Source of the DNA: Thalassovita sp. | Lineage (GTDB): Bacteria; Pseudomonadota; Alphaproteobacteria; Rhodobacterales; Rhodobacteraceae | Length of the DNA stretch: 64,000 bases | NCBI GenBank assembly: GCA_017792425.1 | Contig: CP051233.1 | Span: forward strand, 3,055,926-3,119,925 | Direction of reading: 5' to 3' | Shown here: positions 25,907 to 34,444 of the stretch, in pieces | Layout of the letters: each line of letters opens with the position of its first letter | Numbering within the stretch: position 1 is the first letter of the stretch | The notes under the pieces: model-generated | The model's database searches: none | What the model saw: the letters and a program-made list of their open reading frames with translations, nothing else | Told to the model about the DNA's origin: nothing | Translations under genes and position numbers: made by a program

Positions 25907-26566
25907 TCAGGGCGCAATTGGCTCGATCAGAGTGGGGCCACTGGCGCGGTTCGAATTCACCTCGGAGTTGACCCGATGGGCATTCAGAATACCTGCATCA
26001 GCGGGTTTCATCAGGGGCGCGGCACCGTGACCTTCCTCGCCCAGCCACTTGGCCCAGTCCTGCTGTTCCAGGATCACCGGCATTCGGTGGTCGATATGGC
26101 CTATTTCCGCGTTCGCCTGTACGGTGACCACAGCGCAGGCGGCGATCCTTTCGTCGCCCCACGTCTGCCAAACCCCGGCCATCGCCAGCGGTGCGCCATC
26201 GCTACGCGAAATATACCACGGCAGACGGTTGCCGTCGGCGTCCTTGGTCCATTCGTAAAACCCAGAGGCAGGCAGAAGGCACCGGCGCTGACGGCATGCT
26301 TCGCGAAAGGCGGGCTTTGCGGCGATGGTTTCCGCGCGGGCATTGATCAGCAAGGGGCCATCGGCCAGCGATTTGTACCACGTCGGCACAAAGCCCCAGC
26401 GCATCGCGCCCAAACGGCGGATATCCCCATCGGTGGCGACCACATGCACCTGTGCGGTGGGGCAGACGTTGTAATTGGGGACGGGTGGCAGGGTATTGGC
26501 GGGCACCGCCCCGAACAGCTGTGCCATCGCGTCGTTGGGCAGGGTTATTACGATGCGCCCGCACAT
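25907..26566 (-). CDS. SOS response-associated peptidase (SRAP, YedK/HMCES family)
   Basis: This 219-residue SRAP-domain protein starts MCGR, with the invariant Cys2 that forms the thiazolidine crosslink to abasic sites in single-stranded DNA. Other conserved parts are NYNVCPT, MRWGFVPTW, NARAETIAAKPAFREACRQRRCLLPASGFYEW and HRMPVIL with the catalytic histidine. It protects abasic sites at forks. Its stop codon region begins 3 bases from the DUF1992 gene, so the two are probably cotranscribed. Confidence 0.93.
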   Translation of the reverse strand: MCGRIVITLPNDAMAQLFGAVPANTLPPVPNYNVCPTAQVHVVATDGDIRRLGAMRWGFVPTWYKSLADGPLLINARAETIAAKPAFREACRQRRCLLPASGFYEWTKDADGNRLPWYISRSDGAPLAMAGVWQTWGDERIAACAVVTVQANAEIGHIDHRMPVILEQQDWAKWLGEEGHGAAPLMKPADAGILNAHRVNSEVNSNRASGPTLIEPIAP

Positions 26567-26569
26567 CGC

Positions 26570-26881
26570 TCAGCCCCGCTTGAAATCGCGCTTGGCCATC
26601 TCGATCCGGGTTTCCATCATCGACATGTTCTGCATCAGCTCTCGCCGCCGGGTACGGTCGGCGCAGTCACGCAGCTCTTCTCGCAGCCCGGCCAGTTCGC
26701 GCGACAGGCTGATGAACTCCGGCACGGCCCCGTTTTCGCGGATCAGCCGGTTGAACAACGCATTCTGCGGATCGTCGCATTCCGGCAATGGCTTCCCGGC
26801 ACCGGGCAGATTGTCAAAGGCGCCATCAGCCTCTGCCTTGGCGATCCTGGCGTTGATCAGGTCAATAAGCGGGTGGTCCAT
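26570..26881 (-). CDS. DUF1992 domain protein (DnaJC28-like)
   Basis: This 103-residue protein carries the family signature GAFDNLPGAGKPL (about 20-32) and a helical, charged C-terminal half. DUF1992 proteins are found alone in bacteria and attached to J-domains in eukaryotes; no molecular function is established that I know of. It precedes the SRAP gene on the minus strand with a 3-base gap. Confidence 0.85.
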   Translation of the reverse strand: MDHPLIDLINARIAKAEADGAFDNLPGAGKPLPECDDPQNALFNRLIRENGAVPEFISLSRELAGLREELRDCADRTRRRELMQNMSMMETRIEMAKRDFKRG

Positions 26882-26944
26882 CGGGGCGGTCCTCGTATCA
26901 GGCGCAATCCTAGCGGCTGTGCCCCGATGGGTACAGATATCCTG

Positions 26945-28519
26945 TCACTTCACACTGATGCGCCCATCCACATATGGCATGTAGGGCGACATCCTGCCCA
27001 GATATTCCGCCGTCACATCCGCCAGGTCGGGGCCGAAGTCATAGGCGTTCATCCCTTCCGAACCGAACATGGCGTAACCATCCCCACCCCGCCGGACGAA
27101 GTTGTTGGTGACAACCCCGTAGATGCGATCCGGCTGAAGACCAGACCACGCACCGTCCGTCATGACCTTGACCGACACCACACGCGAACCCGGCTGTGCC
27201 GCGGGATCGTAGACAAATGTCAGCCCGGACACCTGCGGAAACCGGCCAGAGCCCTCCTCGATCTTGGACAGACCGTTTTCCAGCGCCGCCAAGATGGTAG
27301 ACCCCTTGGCCTGAAAGGTGGACAGCGTGTTCTGGAATGGCAACACGGTCAGCACTTCACCCATCGTCACCGGCCCAGCGTCGACAGAGGCCCGCAGCCC
27401 CCCGCCATTCTGAATGGCCACGTGAATGCCCTGATCGCGCACCCGCGCCAGCATCGCGTCGGCCACGAGGTTCCCCATACTGCATTCCGCCGCACGGCAA
27501 GACCCTTTATCCCCGTCGATCGGCGCAGCGGCTTCGGCCACCACTTTGTTGCGGATTTCGTCCAGCGGTTTGGCAAGTTCGGCGATGCGGCCCTTAGCTG
27601 CGGCGTCCTCTGTCACGGCGGCATCCATGATCAGCGGTTCTCCGGTAGCAGCCACCAGATTGCCCGCGTCATCGAAGGTAACGTTCAGCGCGCCAAGGAA
27701 CTTGCCGTAGGCATAGGCCGAAACAATAGCCGTGTTGCCCACCATCGTTGGATACGGTCCCTCGGCCCGGTCCGACGTGTTGGACAGATAGGTATTCGTA
27801 TGCCCGCCCACGATCACATCCACACCTGTTGTTTGCGCAGCCACACGTTTGTCCACGTGATAACCGGAATGAGACAGCACGATGATCTTGGTCACACCCT
27901 CTGCGGTCAGGCGGTCCACTTCTGCCTGCACCGCGTTCACCGGGTCCGTAAAAATGATGTTCCCACCGGGCGAGGACATTTCGGGCGTGTTTTGTGGGGT
28001 CAGGCCAATCAGACCCAACCGTTCGCCGCCACGCTCGATCACCGCGGACTTCGCCAGCTTGCCCGCAAGCGCCTGTTCGCCGGACACATCCGCGTTCGAC
28101 ATCAGCACAGGGAAATCGACCGCGTCCATGAACCCGCGCAACACCTCTGGGCCGTCGTCGAATTCGTGGTTGCCCACAGTCATCGCATCATAGCCCAGCC
28201 GGTTCATGAACTCGGCCGCCATCTTGCCCTTGTAGTAGGTGTAGAACAGCGTGCCCTGAAACTGGTCACCCCCATCCACGAGGATGGAGTTATTGGACCG
28301 CGCTCGCGCCTCGGATATCGCGGTCAACAGGCGGGCCGACCCGCCAAAGCATTTACCCTCTGCGTTGTCAGTCTCGGAACAGCCCGAGTCATATTTGTTG
28401 ATCGGTTCAAACCGCGCGTGGAAATCATTGGTGTGCAGGATGGTCAGGGAATAATCGGCAGCGGCCATGCCAGTGGACAACGCCACAACACCCAGCCCGC
28501 CAAGGAAACGGACAAACAT
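26945..28519 (-). CDS. periplasmic 5'-nucleotidase / 2',3'-cyclic phosphodiesterase family
   Basis: This 524-residue protein starts with a signal peptide (VVALSTGMAAA). The metallophosphoesterase domain follows with ILHTNDFHARFEP, VDGGDQFQGT, VGNHEFDDG and VGGHTNTYL, which supply the dimetal ligands. The C-terminal 5'-nucleotidase domain has GNLVADAML, NGGGLRASVDAGPVT and FVRRGGDGYAMF. It would hydrolyse extracellular nucleotides to nucleosides, feeding salvage such as the cdd-deoA operon in this window. GGAGAG lies five bases before the ATG at 28519. Confidence 0.92.
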   Translation of the reverse strand: MFVRFLGGLGVVALSTGMAAADYSLTILHTNDFHARFEPINKYDSGCSETDNAEGKCFGGSARLLTAISEARARSNNSILVDGGDQFQGTLFYTYYKGKMAAEFMNRLGYDAMTVGNHEFDDGPEVLRGFMDAVDFPVLMSNADVSGEQALAGKLAKSAVIERGGERLGLIGLTPQNTPEMSSPGGNIIFTDPVNAVQAEVDRLTAEGVTKIIVLSHSGYHVDKRVAAQTTGVDVIVGGHTNTYLSNTSDRAEGPYPTMVGNTAIVSAYAYGKFLGALNVTFDDAGNLVAATGEPLIMDAAVTEDAAAKGRIAELAKPLDEIRNKVVAEAAAPIDGDKGSCRAAECSMGNLVADAMLARVRDQGIHVAIQNGGGLRASVDAGPVTMGEVLTVLPFQNTLSTFQAKGSTILAALENGLSKIEEGSGRFPQVSGLTFVYDPAAQPGSRVVSVKVMTDGAWSGLQPDRIYGVVTNNFVRRGGDGYAMFGSEGMNAYDFGPDLADVTAEYLGRMSPYMPYVDGRISVK

Positions 28520-28627
28520 CGTATCTCTCCAGTTGGAATTGTTCTGGGCAAAGTCTGCGCCCGAATCCGGGGGTCTGTCAAAACCTTCCGCCTTGACCAC
28601 ACGGCACCGGCACGGCATGTCAGGCCC

Positions 28628-28966
28628 ATGCTGATTTACAAGATTTTCCGGGCCGACGAATGGGCCGAGTTGGAGGCCACGGGCGTTACCGATGGCGCGC
28701 CGGTGGATATTGCGGACGGGTTCGTCCATTTCTCGACCGCTGAACAGGTGGCCGAAACGGCGGCCAAGCATTTCGCGGCAGAGGACGGGCTGACCCTTTT
28801 GGCGTTGGACCCAGAGGCATTGGGCGAGGCGCTTAAATGGGAACCTTCACGCGGGGGGGCGCTGTTCCCGCACCTCTACCGTCCGCTGAAGATCGAGGAT
28901 ATCGCGTGGCACCTGCCCCTTCCACTGGTGGACGGGGCGCATCAATTCCCGGAAGGCATCGAATGA
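28628..28966 (+). CDS. DUF952 domain protein
   Basis: This 112-residue protein has the family pattern IYKIFRADEW at the N-terminus, DGFVHFSTAEQVAETAAKHF in the middle and FPHLYRPL near the end. The function of DUF952 is not established. Its stop overlaps the pyrD start (ATGA), so it is the first gene of a DUF952-pyrD-arsC transcript. Confidence 0.85.
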   Translation: MLIYKIFRADEWAELEATGVTDGAPVDIADGFVHFSTAEQVAETAAKHFAAEDGLTLLALDPEALGEALKWEPSRGGALFPHLYRPLKIEDIAWHLPLPLVDGAHQFPEGIE

Positions 28967-30021
28967 ATCCGCTGGAAAAACTGGGGCTGCTGGCCCTGCA
29001 CAAGCTGGACCCCGAAACCGCGCATGGCCTGTCCATCAAGGCGTTGCAACTGGGGGCGGCGCCGCTACCCGGGCTGGTGACCTCTGATCGTCTGCGAACC
29101 GAAGTCGCTGGATTGAAACTGGCCAACCCGGTGGGTCTGGCCGCAGGCTTTGACAAGAACGCGCAGGTTCTTTCCCCCCTTTCGCGTGCGGGCTTCGGGT
29201 TCGTCGAGGTCGGTGCCGCCACGCCGCGCGCCCAGCCGGGAAACCCCAAGCCACGGCTGTTCCGCCTGTCCGAGGACCGCGCCGCGATCAACCGCTTCGG
29301 ATTTAACAACGACGGGATGCAGGCGATTGGCGCCCGGCTTGCGCAGCGCCCGCGTGACATGGTGCTGGGGCTGAACCTGGGCGCGAACAAGGACAGCACG
29401 GACCGCGCCGCTGATTTCGCCAAGGTGCTGACCCATTGTGGGCCCTACCTGGATTTCGCGACCGTCAACGTGTCGTCCCCCAACACGGAAAAACTGCGCG
29501 ACCTGCAGGGCAAGGACGCGCTATCCGCCCTTCTGGCCGGTGTGATCTCCGCACGGGCTGAACTGGACCGCGCAATCCCCGTATTCCTGAAGATCGCGCC
29601 TGATTTGTCGTCCGCCGAACTGGAAGACATAGCCGAAGTCGCGCTGAACTCTGGCATAGACGGGGTGATCGCAACGAATACCACCCTGTCGCGTGAGGGG
29701 CTGCAAAGCCAGCACAAGGATGAAACCGGTGGTCTGTCCGGCGCGCCATTGTTCGAAAAATCGACCCGCGTGCTGGCGCAACTGTCGCAACTGACCGGGG
29801 GCAAACTGCCGCTGATCGGCGTGGGCGGCGTATCCTCGCCCGAGGAAGCCTATGCCAAGATACAGGCCGGCGCATCGGCTGTGCAACTGTACACAGCACT
29901 TGTCTACAAGGGCCTGTCTCTGGGGGCCGAGGTCGCCCACGGGCTTGACAGGCTACTGGCGCTTGACGGGTTTGACAACGTGGCCCAGGCCGTGGGCACC
30001 AAACGAGAGGACTGGCTATGA
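28963..30021 (+). CDS. pyrD: dihydroorotate dehydrogenase (quinone), class 2
   Basis: This 352-residue FMN enzyme oxidises dihydroorotate to orotate in pyrimidine synthesis and passes electrons to the quinone pool at the membrane. The N-terminal helix (KLGLLALHKLDPETAHGLSIKAL) is the membrane-docking segment of class 2. NPVGLAAGFDKNA, NRFGFNNDGM, VNVSSPNT with the catalytic serine, and GVGGVSSPEEAYAKIQAGASAVQLYTALVYKG are all present. It overlaps both neighbours by 4 bases. Confidence 0.96.
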   Translation: MNPLEKLGLLALHKLDPETAHGLSIKALQLGAAPLPGLVTSDRLRTEVAGLKLANPVGLAAGFDKNAQVLSPLSRAGFGFVEVGAATPRAQPGNPKPRLFRLSEDRAAINRFGFNNDGMQAIGARLAQRPRDMVLGLNLGANKDSTDRAADFAKVLTHCGPYLDFATVNVSSPNTEKLRDLQGKDALSALLAGVISARAELDRAIPVFLKIAPDLSSAELEDIAEVALNSGIDGVIATNTTLSREGLQSQHKDETGGLSGAPLFEKSTRVLAQLSQLTGGKLPLIGVGGVSSPEEAYAKIQAGASAVQLYTALVYKGLSLGAEVAHGLDRLLALDGFDNVAQAVGTKREDWL

Positions 30022-30353
30022 TCACCATCTGGCACAATCCGCGATGTTCAAAATCGCGCGAAACGCTGGCGCTGCTGGAGGGGCGCGACGTTCAGGTGCG
30101 GCTGTACCTGGAGGATGCGCCCTCTGTCACGGAACTGAAAACGGCACTGGTGGCGCTGAACCTGCCCGCAATCCAGGTCATGCGCACCAAGGAGACCGAG
30201 TTCAGGGAACTGGGCCTGTCCAAGGATGACCCCGAGGATAAGTTGCTGGCGGCGATGTCCAGCCACCCCCGGCTGATCGAACGCCCCATGGTATTCAACG
30301 GCGACAAGGCTGCACTGGGTCGCCCCCCTGAATCGGTGCTGGACATCCTTTAG
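30018..30353 (+). CDS. arsC: ArsC-family (glutaredoxin-dependent arsenate reductase type) protein
   Basis: This 111-residue protein has the active-site cysteine at residue 10 in HNPRCSKSR and the later HPRLIERPMV, matching ArsC. It would reduce arsenate using glutathione and glutaredoxin. No arsenite exporter lies beside it, so a general redox or Spx-like role cannot be excluded. It overlaps pyrD by 4 bases, and its stop overlaps that of the convergent MATE gene by 4 bases. Confidence 0.87.
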   Translation: MITIWHNPRCSKSRETLALLEGRDVQVRLYLEDAPSVTELKTALVALNLPAIQVMRTKETEFRELGLSKDDPEDKLLAAMSSHPRLIERPMVFNGDKAALGRPPESVLDIL

Positions 30354-31681
30354 GCCCGGTTCGATGCCGCTTCCAGCGCGGGATAGCGCAGCGCCAGCGT
30401 GATCCCCCGCGCGACATAAGAAATCAGCAGAGCCAGCCACAGGCCGTGGTTCTGCATCAAGGGCACCAGCACCAGAACCGCCACAAGGTAGATGACGAAA
30501 CTGATCATCATCATGTTGCGCATGTCGCGGGATCGCGTGGCCCCGATGAAAATACCGTCCAGCATCCAGCTGGCGATGCCCAGAACTGGCGCGGCCACCA
30601 TGTAGGGCAGGTAGGCGCGGGCCTCGGCCCTGACATCCGCGGCACTGGTCATCACGTCGATGATGACACCCCCAGCCAGCGCGAAGGCCAGCGCCAACGC
30701 GGCGGATATGCCGCCCCCCCAGAAGCTGGACAGAACCGCGCCACGCCGCAACGCAACGCGATTGCGCGCGCCCATCGCCTGCCCAACCAGCGCCTCTGCC
30801 CCAAAGGCGAACCCGTCCAGCGCATAGGCCGTGATGTTCAGGAACTGCAACAGCACCTGGTTGGCCGCCAGCGTCACATCGCCGAACTTGGCCCCCACCA
30901 GCAGGAAAGAGGTGATCATCGCCAACAGCAATAACGACCGGATCAGGATATCCAGATTGACGGACATCATGTGAACCAGCTTGGCCCGGTCGAATACTCT
31001 TGGCCAATCGCGCCACGCAGGAACGGAAAAGGCGCTGCGACACATCCACAGCCCCAGCGCCAACCCCGACCATTCCGCCAGAAACGTCGCAACGGCGACG
31101 CCTTGCACGCCCCACCCCAACCCCAGCACGAACCAAAGATCCAGCAGGACGTTCAACCCGTTCATCCACAGCTGGATCACCAGGACGGACCGGGTGCGTT
31201 CCAGCGCAATCAGCCAGCCCGTCACGCCATACAGCGCAATGGCCGCCGGGGCGCTGAAAACGCGGATACGCATGTAGTCGCGCGCAAGGATTTCGACCTC
31301 GTCAGAGGCGGGCGACAGATAGAACCCCACCCTGATGATCGGTGCTTGCAGGGCGATGATCGCCAGCCCCGCCGCCGCCGCGATCAGCAGCGCACGGGTC
31401 AGCAGCGCCGCCACTTCGCCGGCCTGCCCGGCCCCCTGCGCCTGCGACGCCAGCCCTGTGGTTCCCATCCGCAGAAAACCGAAGATCCAGTAGACCCCGG
31501 TCAGGATGATGGCGCCGACCCCGACCGCGCCAATCGGAGCCGCCTGCCCCATCTGGCCGACCACGCCAGTATCCACCGCGCCAAGGATCGGGACAGTGGC
31601 GTTGGACAACACGATGGGCAGCGCGATCTTCAGAACCCGCCGGTGAGTGATTTTCGGGGCCCTCGGCCCGGCCTCAGCCAT
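30350..31681 (-). CDS. MATE-family efflux transporter
   Basis: This 443-residue protein with about twelve membrane helices fits the MATE/DinF family. The opening segment reads VLKIALPIVLSNATVPILGAVDTGVVG, and a second repeat begins near residue 220 (RSLLLLAMITSFLLVGAKFGDVTLAANQVLLQ). It would exchange cations for drugs or metabolites. The ATG at 31681 overlaps the stop of the upstream thioesterase gene by 8 bases, so the three minus-strand genes 30350-32608 form an operon. Confidence 0.9.
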   Translation of the reverse strand: MAEAGPRAPKITHRRVLKIALPIVLSNATVPILGAVDTGVVGQMGQAAPIGAVGVGAIILTGVYWIFGFLRMGTTGLASQAQGAGQAGEVAALLTRALLIAAAAGLAIIALQAPIIRVGFYLSPASDEVEILARDYMRIRVFSAPAAIALYGVTGWLIALERTRSVLVIQLWMNGLNVLLDLWFVLGLGWGVQGVAVATFLAEWSGLALGLWMCRSAFSVPAWRDWPRVFDRAKLVHMMSVNLDILIRSLLLLAMITSFLLVGAKFGDVTLAANQVLLQFLNITAYALDGFAFGAEALVGQAMGARNRVALRRGAVLSSFWGGGISAALALAFALAGGVIIDVMTSAADVRAEARAYLPYMVAAPVLGIASWMLDGIFIGATRSRDMRNMMMISFVIYLVAVLVLVPLMQNHGLWLALLISYVARGITLALRYPALEAASNRA

Positions 31682-32183
31682 TCTGCGGCATGAGGAAATG
31701 CCCTGTCCCTTGCGCAAAGGGCCGGCTGCGGTTGTCCTGCCAGGCCTCGACGTGGACAGAGGCATAGCGACGACCAGAACGATTGACCTGCGCCCGCGCG
31801 TAGGCGTCGCGCGGCAGTCCTGAGCGCAGGTAATCAACCGTGAAATCAATCGTTTTAGGCAGCGTGGGCAATTGGCCTTCGACCAGGGTCTGCGCTTCCA
31901 GCTTGCCGCTTTCCAGATCATCCCACAGATAGGCCCAGCTAAGCCCGATGATCGCCGTTACCTCCAGAAAGGCGGCGGTAACCCCGCCGTGGATCGCGGG
32001 AATCATCGGGTTTCCGATCAGCTTGTCCGCAAAGGGCAAAACAGCGGTCAGCTCATCTCCCCGACGGTCAAATTCGATCCCCAGGAAACTGATGTAGGGT
32101 ACGCCGTGCACCAGCGCATTCAGCGCGGCGTCGCGGCGTTGCTTGACGACCTGCACAGGTTCGGGGCGGCGGCGGATGTTCAT
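31674..32183 (-). CDS. PaaI-type hotdog thioesterase (first of a pair)
   Basis: This 169-residue single hotdog domain contains GNPMIPAIHGGVTAAFLEVTA, the HGG motif with the catalytic region of PaaI-type acyl-CoA thioesterases, and TIDFTVDYLRSGLPRD, which lines the CoA site. It would hydrolyse an acyl-CoA. It overlaps a second, shorter thioesterase gene by 4 bases, and the MATE gene by 8. Confidence 0.88.
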   Translation of the reverse strand: MNIRRRPEPVQVVKQRRDAALNALVHGVPYISFLGIEFDRRGDELTAVLPFADKLIGNPMIPAIHGGVTAAFLEVTAIIGLSWAYLWDDLESGKLEAQTLVEGQLPTLPKTIDFTVDYLRSGLPRDAYARAQVNRSGRRYASVHVEAWQDNRSRPFAQGTGHFLMPQNG

Positions 32184-32608
32184 TTCAGCCCCTCCTGCAC
32201 GGTAAAGGCCCCGGCTGCCGTGGCGACGGGCCTGTCGTCATCATCATCCAACGCCTCTGCCCGGACAAAGGCGACATTTCGCGTGATGCGATAGCAATGC
32301 GCACGGGTACGCAGCGCCTGACCGGGTGTCGCCCCGCGCATGTAATCGATTCGCAGGTCAATCGTGGCAGTGCCGCCGGGCGCTTTCGGGTGGCTCATTA
32401 CTGCGGCCCCGCAGGTCGTATCCAGAAGGGCAGACACCGCCCCCCCGTGAATCACACCGGTTTTGGGGTCTCCGACAAACCTTTCATCGTAGGGCATCCG
32501 CATTTCCGCCCGACCATTGCCAACCTCGGTGAATTCCATGCCCAATGCCTTGGCGTGCGGGATTGCCTCTATGAATTGGCGAGCAATGGCTTTCTTGTCC
32601 GATCCCAA
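32180..32608 (-). CDS. PaaI-type hotdog thioesterase (second of a pair)
   Basis: This 142-residue PaaI-family thioesterase has VGDPKTGVIHGGAVSALLDTTCGAAV and TIDLRIDYMRGATPG. I place the start at the TTG at 32608 because GGAGG lies exactly five bases upstream and because the product then has the family length. The frame is open to an ATG at 32728, but that would add 40 residues not typical of the family and overlap the divergent gene's promoter. It is the first gene of the thioesterase-thioesterase-MATE operon. Confidence 0.87.
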   Translation of the reverse strand: MGSDKKAIARQFIEAIPHAKALGMEFTEVGNGRAEMRMPYDERFVGDPKTGVIHGGAVSALLDTTCGAAVMSHPKAPGGTATIDLRIDYMRGATPGQALRTRAHCYRITRNVAFVRAEALDDDDDRPVATAAGAFTVQEGLK

Positions 32609-32668
32609 AACAACCTCCGGGCCTGAATATTGTGCAGTCCCTATGTATTCTGCCCTGTTTGGGCGGAG

Positions 32669-32713
32669 TGCAAGAAATAGTTCTTGCAATTGCGAGTAAT
32701 TCTCATATGCAAT
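32669..32713. promoter_or_regulatory. overlapping palindromes resembling a Fur-family (Mur) box
   Basis: TGCAAGAA-ATAG-TTCTTGCA (32669-32688) is a perfect 8-bp inverted repeat. It overlaps TTGCAATTGCGAG (32684-32696), which continues into TTCTCATATGCAAT (32700-32713) as an imperfect dyad. The AT-rich TGCAA...TTCTCAT...TGCAA pattern resembles Fur-family boxes, including Mur boxes of Rhodobacterales. It ends 6 bases before the ATG of the putative manganese exporter. Confidence 0.55.
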
Positions 32714-32719
32714 GGGGGC

Positions 32720-33865
32720 ATGGCACATGTAGACACCACGACTCCGACTGTATTTCGTCCCGGCTACCTTGGTCCTTTCCGGTCCCGGCGACTGCCCTAT
32801 GCTTTGCTGCTGCTGGCGCTGGCCGTCGCACCGGGTGAATTGGGCCAGGTCACCCGCGAATTGATGTTGGATGCGTATTTTCAGGTCGCGGTTTTTGTCG
32901 CCGCCACGCTTCTGCTGTTTTACGGGTCGGAACGGGTGTTCCGCTTCAACATTGGCTCTGCCCTGCAGAATGCGAAATGGGCGCAGGTGCCGCTGTCCGC
33001 GCTTCTGGGCGCCACCCCCGGCTGCGGCGGGGCTGTGGTCGTTGTCGCCGCCTATTCCTCAGGTCATGTGGGATTTGGTGCTGTGGTGGCGACGTTGACC
33101 GCGACGATGGGCGACGCGGCCTTTCTGCTGATCGCCACCCGGCCGGACGCGGCGGTGGTGGTGCTGCCGCTTTCCTTTGCTGTCGGGATCGTTTCGGGCT
33201 GGATCGTGGACTACCTGCGAATGGTGCCCCCGGTCACCCAGCCCGGTTCCTGCCTGGTACCGGTTCGCATCGGCTCCCTGCGAAAACGTGACATCGTCTA
33301 CTTGGCGATGGTCCTTCCCGGGTTCGTTCTGGGCGTTCTTCAACTGCTGCAGTCGCCACTCTATGACAACGTGCCAGAGACCCTGTTGTATGGGATCGGC
33401 CTGACCGGCACGGCGCTTGGCCTGCTGATCTGGACCCTGTCGCCACTTGCCGCGATGACAAATGCCGAAGACTCGCCGACCACCCGCATGGCCGAGGAAA
33501 CCAGCTTTATCGCGGTCTGGGTGATCGGGGCGTACTTGGCCTATGACTACTTGGTGTTGTTTGCCGGGCTGGATTTGAATGCTGCCTTTGCCACGGTGGC
33601 GCCGCTGTTGCCGTTGGTCGGCATTCTAGTTGGTTTTGTTCCCGGGTGCGGGCCGCAGGTTCTGGTGACGACGCTATACGTGAATGGCGCCCTTCCCTTC
33701 TCTGCGCTGATCGGCAATGCGATTTCAAACGACGGTGACGCCCTGTTTCCGGCAATCGCACTTAGCCCACGTACGGCGGTTCTGGCCACGGTCGTGTCCG
33801 CGGTTCCCGCATTCATCGTGGCCTATTCCTTTTACTTCTTTGCTCCTGGCTTCCTGACCCCATGA
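32720..33865 (+). CDS. putative manganese/heavy-metal exporter (ArsP_2/DUF2899-type, about 10 helices)
   Basis: This 381-residue membrane protein has two related halves, each with a conserved pore-like motif: LGATPGCGGAVVVVAAYSSG (about 95-114) and LVGFVPGCGPQVLVTTLYVNG (about 300-320). The paired PGCG motifs and helix count match the ten-helix family annotated as putative manganese transporter. The ATG at 32720 is chosen; TTG codons at 32684 and 32690 would start inside the palindromes. The Fur-family-like sites in front support a metal-linked role. The exact metal is inferred. Confidence 0.78.
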   Translation: MAHVDTTTPTVFRPGYLGPFRSRRLPYALLLLALAVAPGELGQVTRELMLDAYFQVAVFVAATLLLFYGSERVFRFNIGSALQNAKWAQVPLSALLGATPGCGGAVVVVAAYSSGHVGFGAVVATLTATMGDAAFLLIATRPDAAVVVLPLSFAVGIVSGWIVDYLRMVPPVTQPGSCLVPVRIGSLRKRDIVYLAMVLPGFVLGVLQLLQSPLYDNVPETLLYGIGLTGTALGLLIWTLSPLAAMTNAEDSPTTRMAEETSFIAVWVIGAYLAYDYLVLFAGLDLNAAFATVAPLLPLVGILVGFVPGCGPQVLVTTLYVNGALPFSALIGNAISNDGDALFPAIALSPRTAVLATVVSAVPAFIVAYSFYFFAPGFLTP

Positions 33866-33920
33866 ACCGCGTCACGCTACGGCGGCGGCGCACCTAAAGG
33901 GGCTGGTCAACTGGTTTCTG

Positions 33921-33950
33921 CTGTTGCAAACTGCCCCAAACAAGCAACAG
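33921..33950. promoter_or_regulatory. inverted repeat CTGTTGC-N16-GCAACAG
   Basis: A perfect 7-bp inverted repeat (33921-33927 and 33944-33950) ends 10 bases before the ATG of the first MerR regulator. It is the most conspicuous structure in the 95-base gap 33866-33960 and could be an operator or a leader hairpin over the ribosome site, which is otherwise weak. Confidence 0.4.
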
Positions 33951-33960
33951 ACGGCCCGAA

Positions 33961-34335
33961 ATGTCCGAGACCCTCCTGAGTTTCAAAGAAATGTGCGCCA
34001 AGTTCGACGTGACCCCGCGCACCCTGCGGTATTACGAGTATATCGAGCTTTTGCAGCCCCAGCGCGAAGGCCGTTCACGGTTCTACGGTGCGCGTGAAAT
34101 CGCCCGCATGACCCTGATACTACGCGGCCGCAAATGGGGCTATTCGCTGGAAGGCATCCGCCAGTGGTTGCTGATCTACGACAAGGAAGGCAACAAAGCG
34201 CAGATGCAAGCCTGGGTCGAAAGCTCTTCCCGGCAACTGGAAGAACTGGCCGAACAGCGCCGCCAACTGGACGATGCGATCGATACGCTACGCCAGTCCC
34301 GCGACGAAACGGCTGCGGCGCTGAAAGATTTGTGA
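33961..34335 (+). CDS. MerR-family transcriptional regulator (first of two paralogues)
   Basis: This 124-residue protein has a MerR winged-helix domain (FKEMCAKFDVTPRTLRYYEYIELLQPQREG) and a C-terminal coiled coil (about 80-120). It lacks the cysteine pattern of metal sensors. Together with the paralogue at 34562 it belongs with MerR proteins next to acyl-CoA genes in Rhodobacteraceae, of the kind that includes LiuR. A terminator follows, so it is a monocistronic unit. The ligand is unknown, possibly an acyl-CoA. Confidence 0.85.
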   Translation: MSETLLSFKEMCAKFDVTPRTLRYYEYIELLQPQREGRSRFYGAREIARMTLILRGRKWGYSLEGIRQWLLIYDKEGNKAQMQAWVESSSRQLEELAEQRRQLDDAIDTLRQSRDETAAALKDL

Positions 34336-34358
34336 TTCACCCGATTTCCGGGTCATAA

Positions 34359-34385
34359 GGGCGGGATTTCCCCGCCTTTTTTGTT
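34359..34385 (+). terminator. terminator after the first MerR gene
   Basis: GGCGGG (34360-34365), a five-base loop and CCCGCC (34371-34376) are followed by TTTTTTGTTTTT. Confidence 0.85.
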
Positions 34386-34444
34386 TTTCATGAAGTGACG
34401 CCACGAAACGAAATTACTTTTCCGCCTGTTGACCTGCATTGATC

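Noticed and set aside
25976..28627. A long plus-strand frame ending in the DUF952 gene
   Set aside because: It is antisense to SRAP, DUF1992 and the nucleotidase; only the last 112 codons from 28628 match a family.
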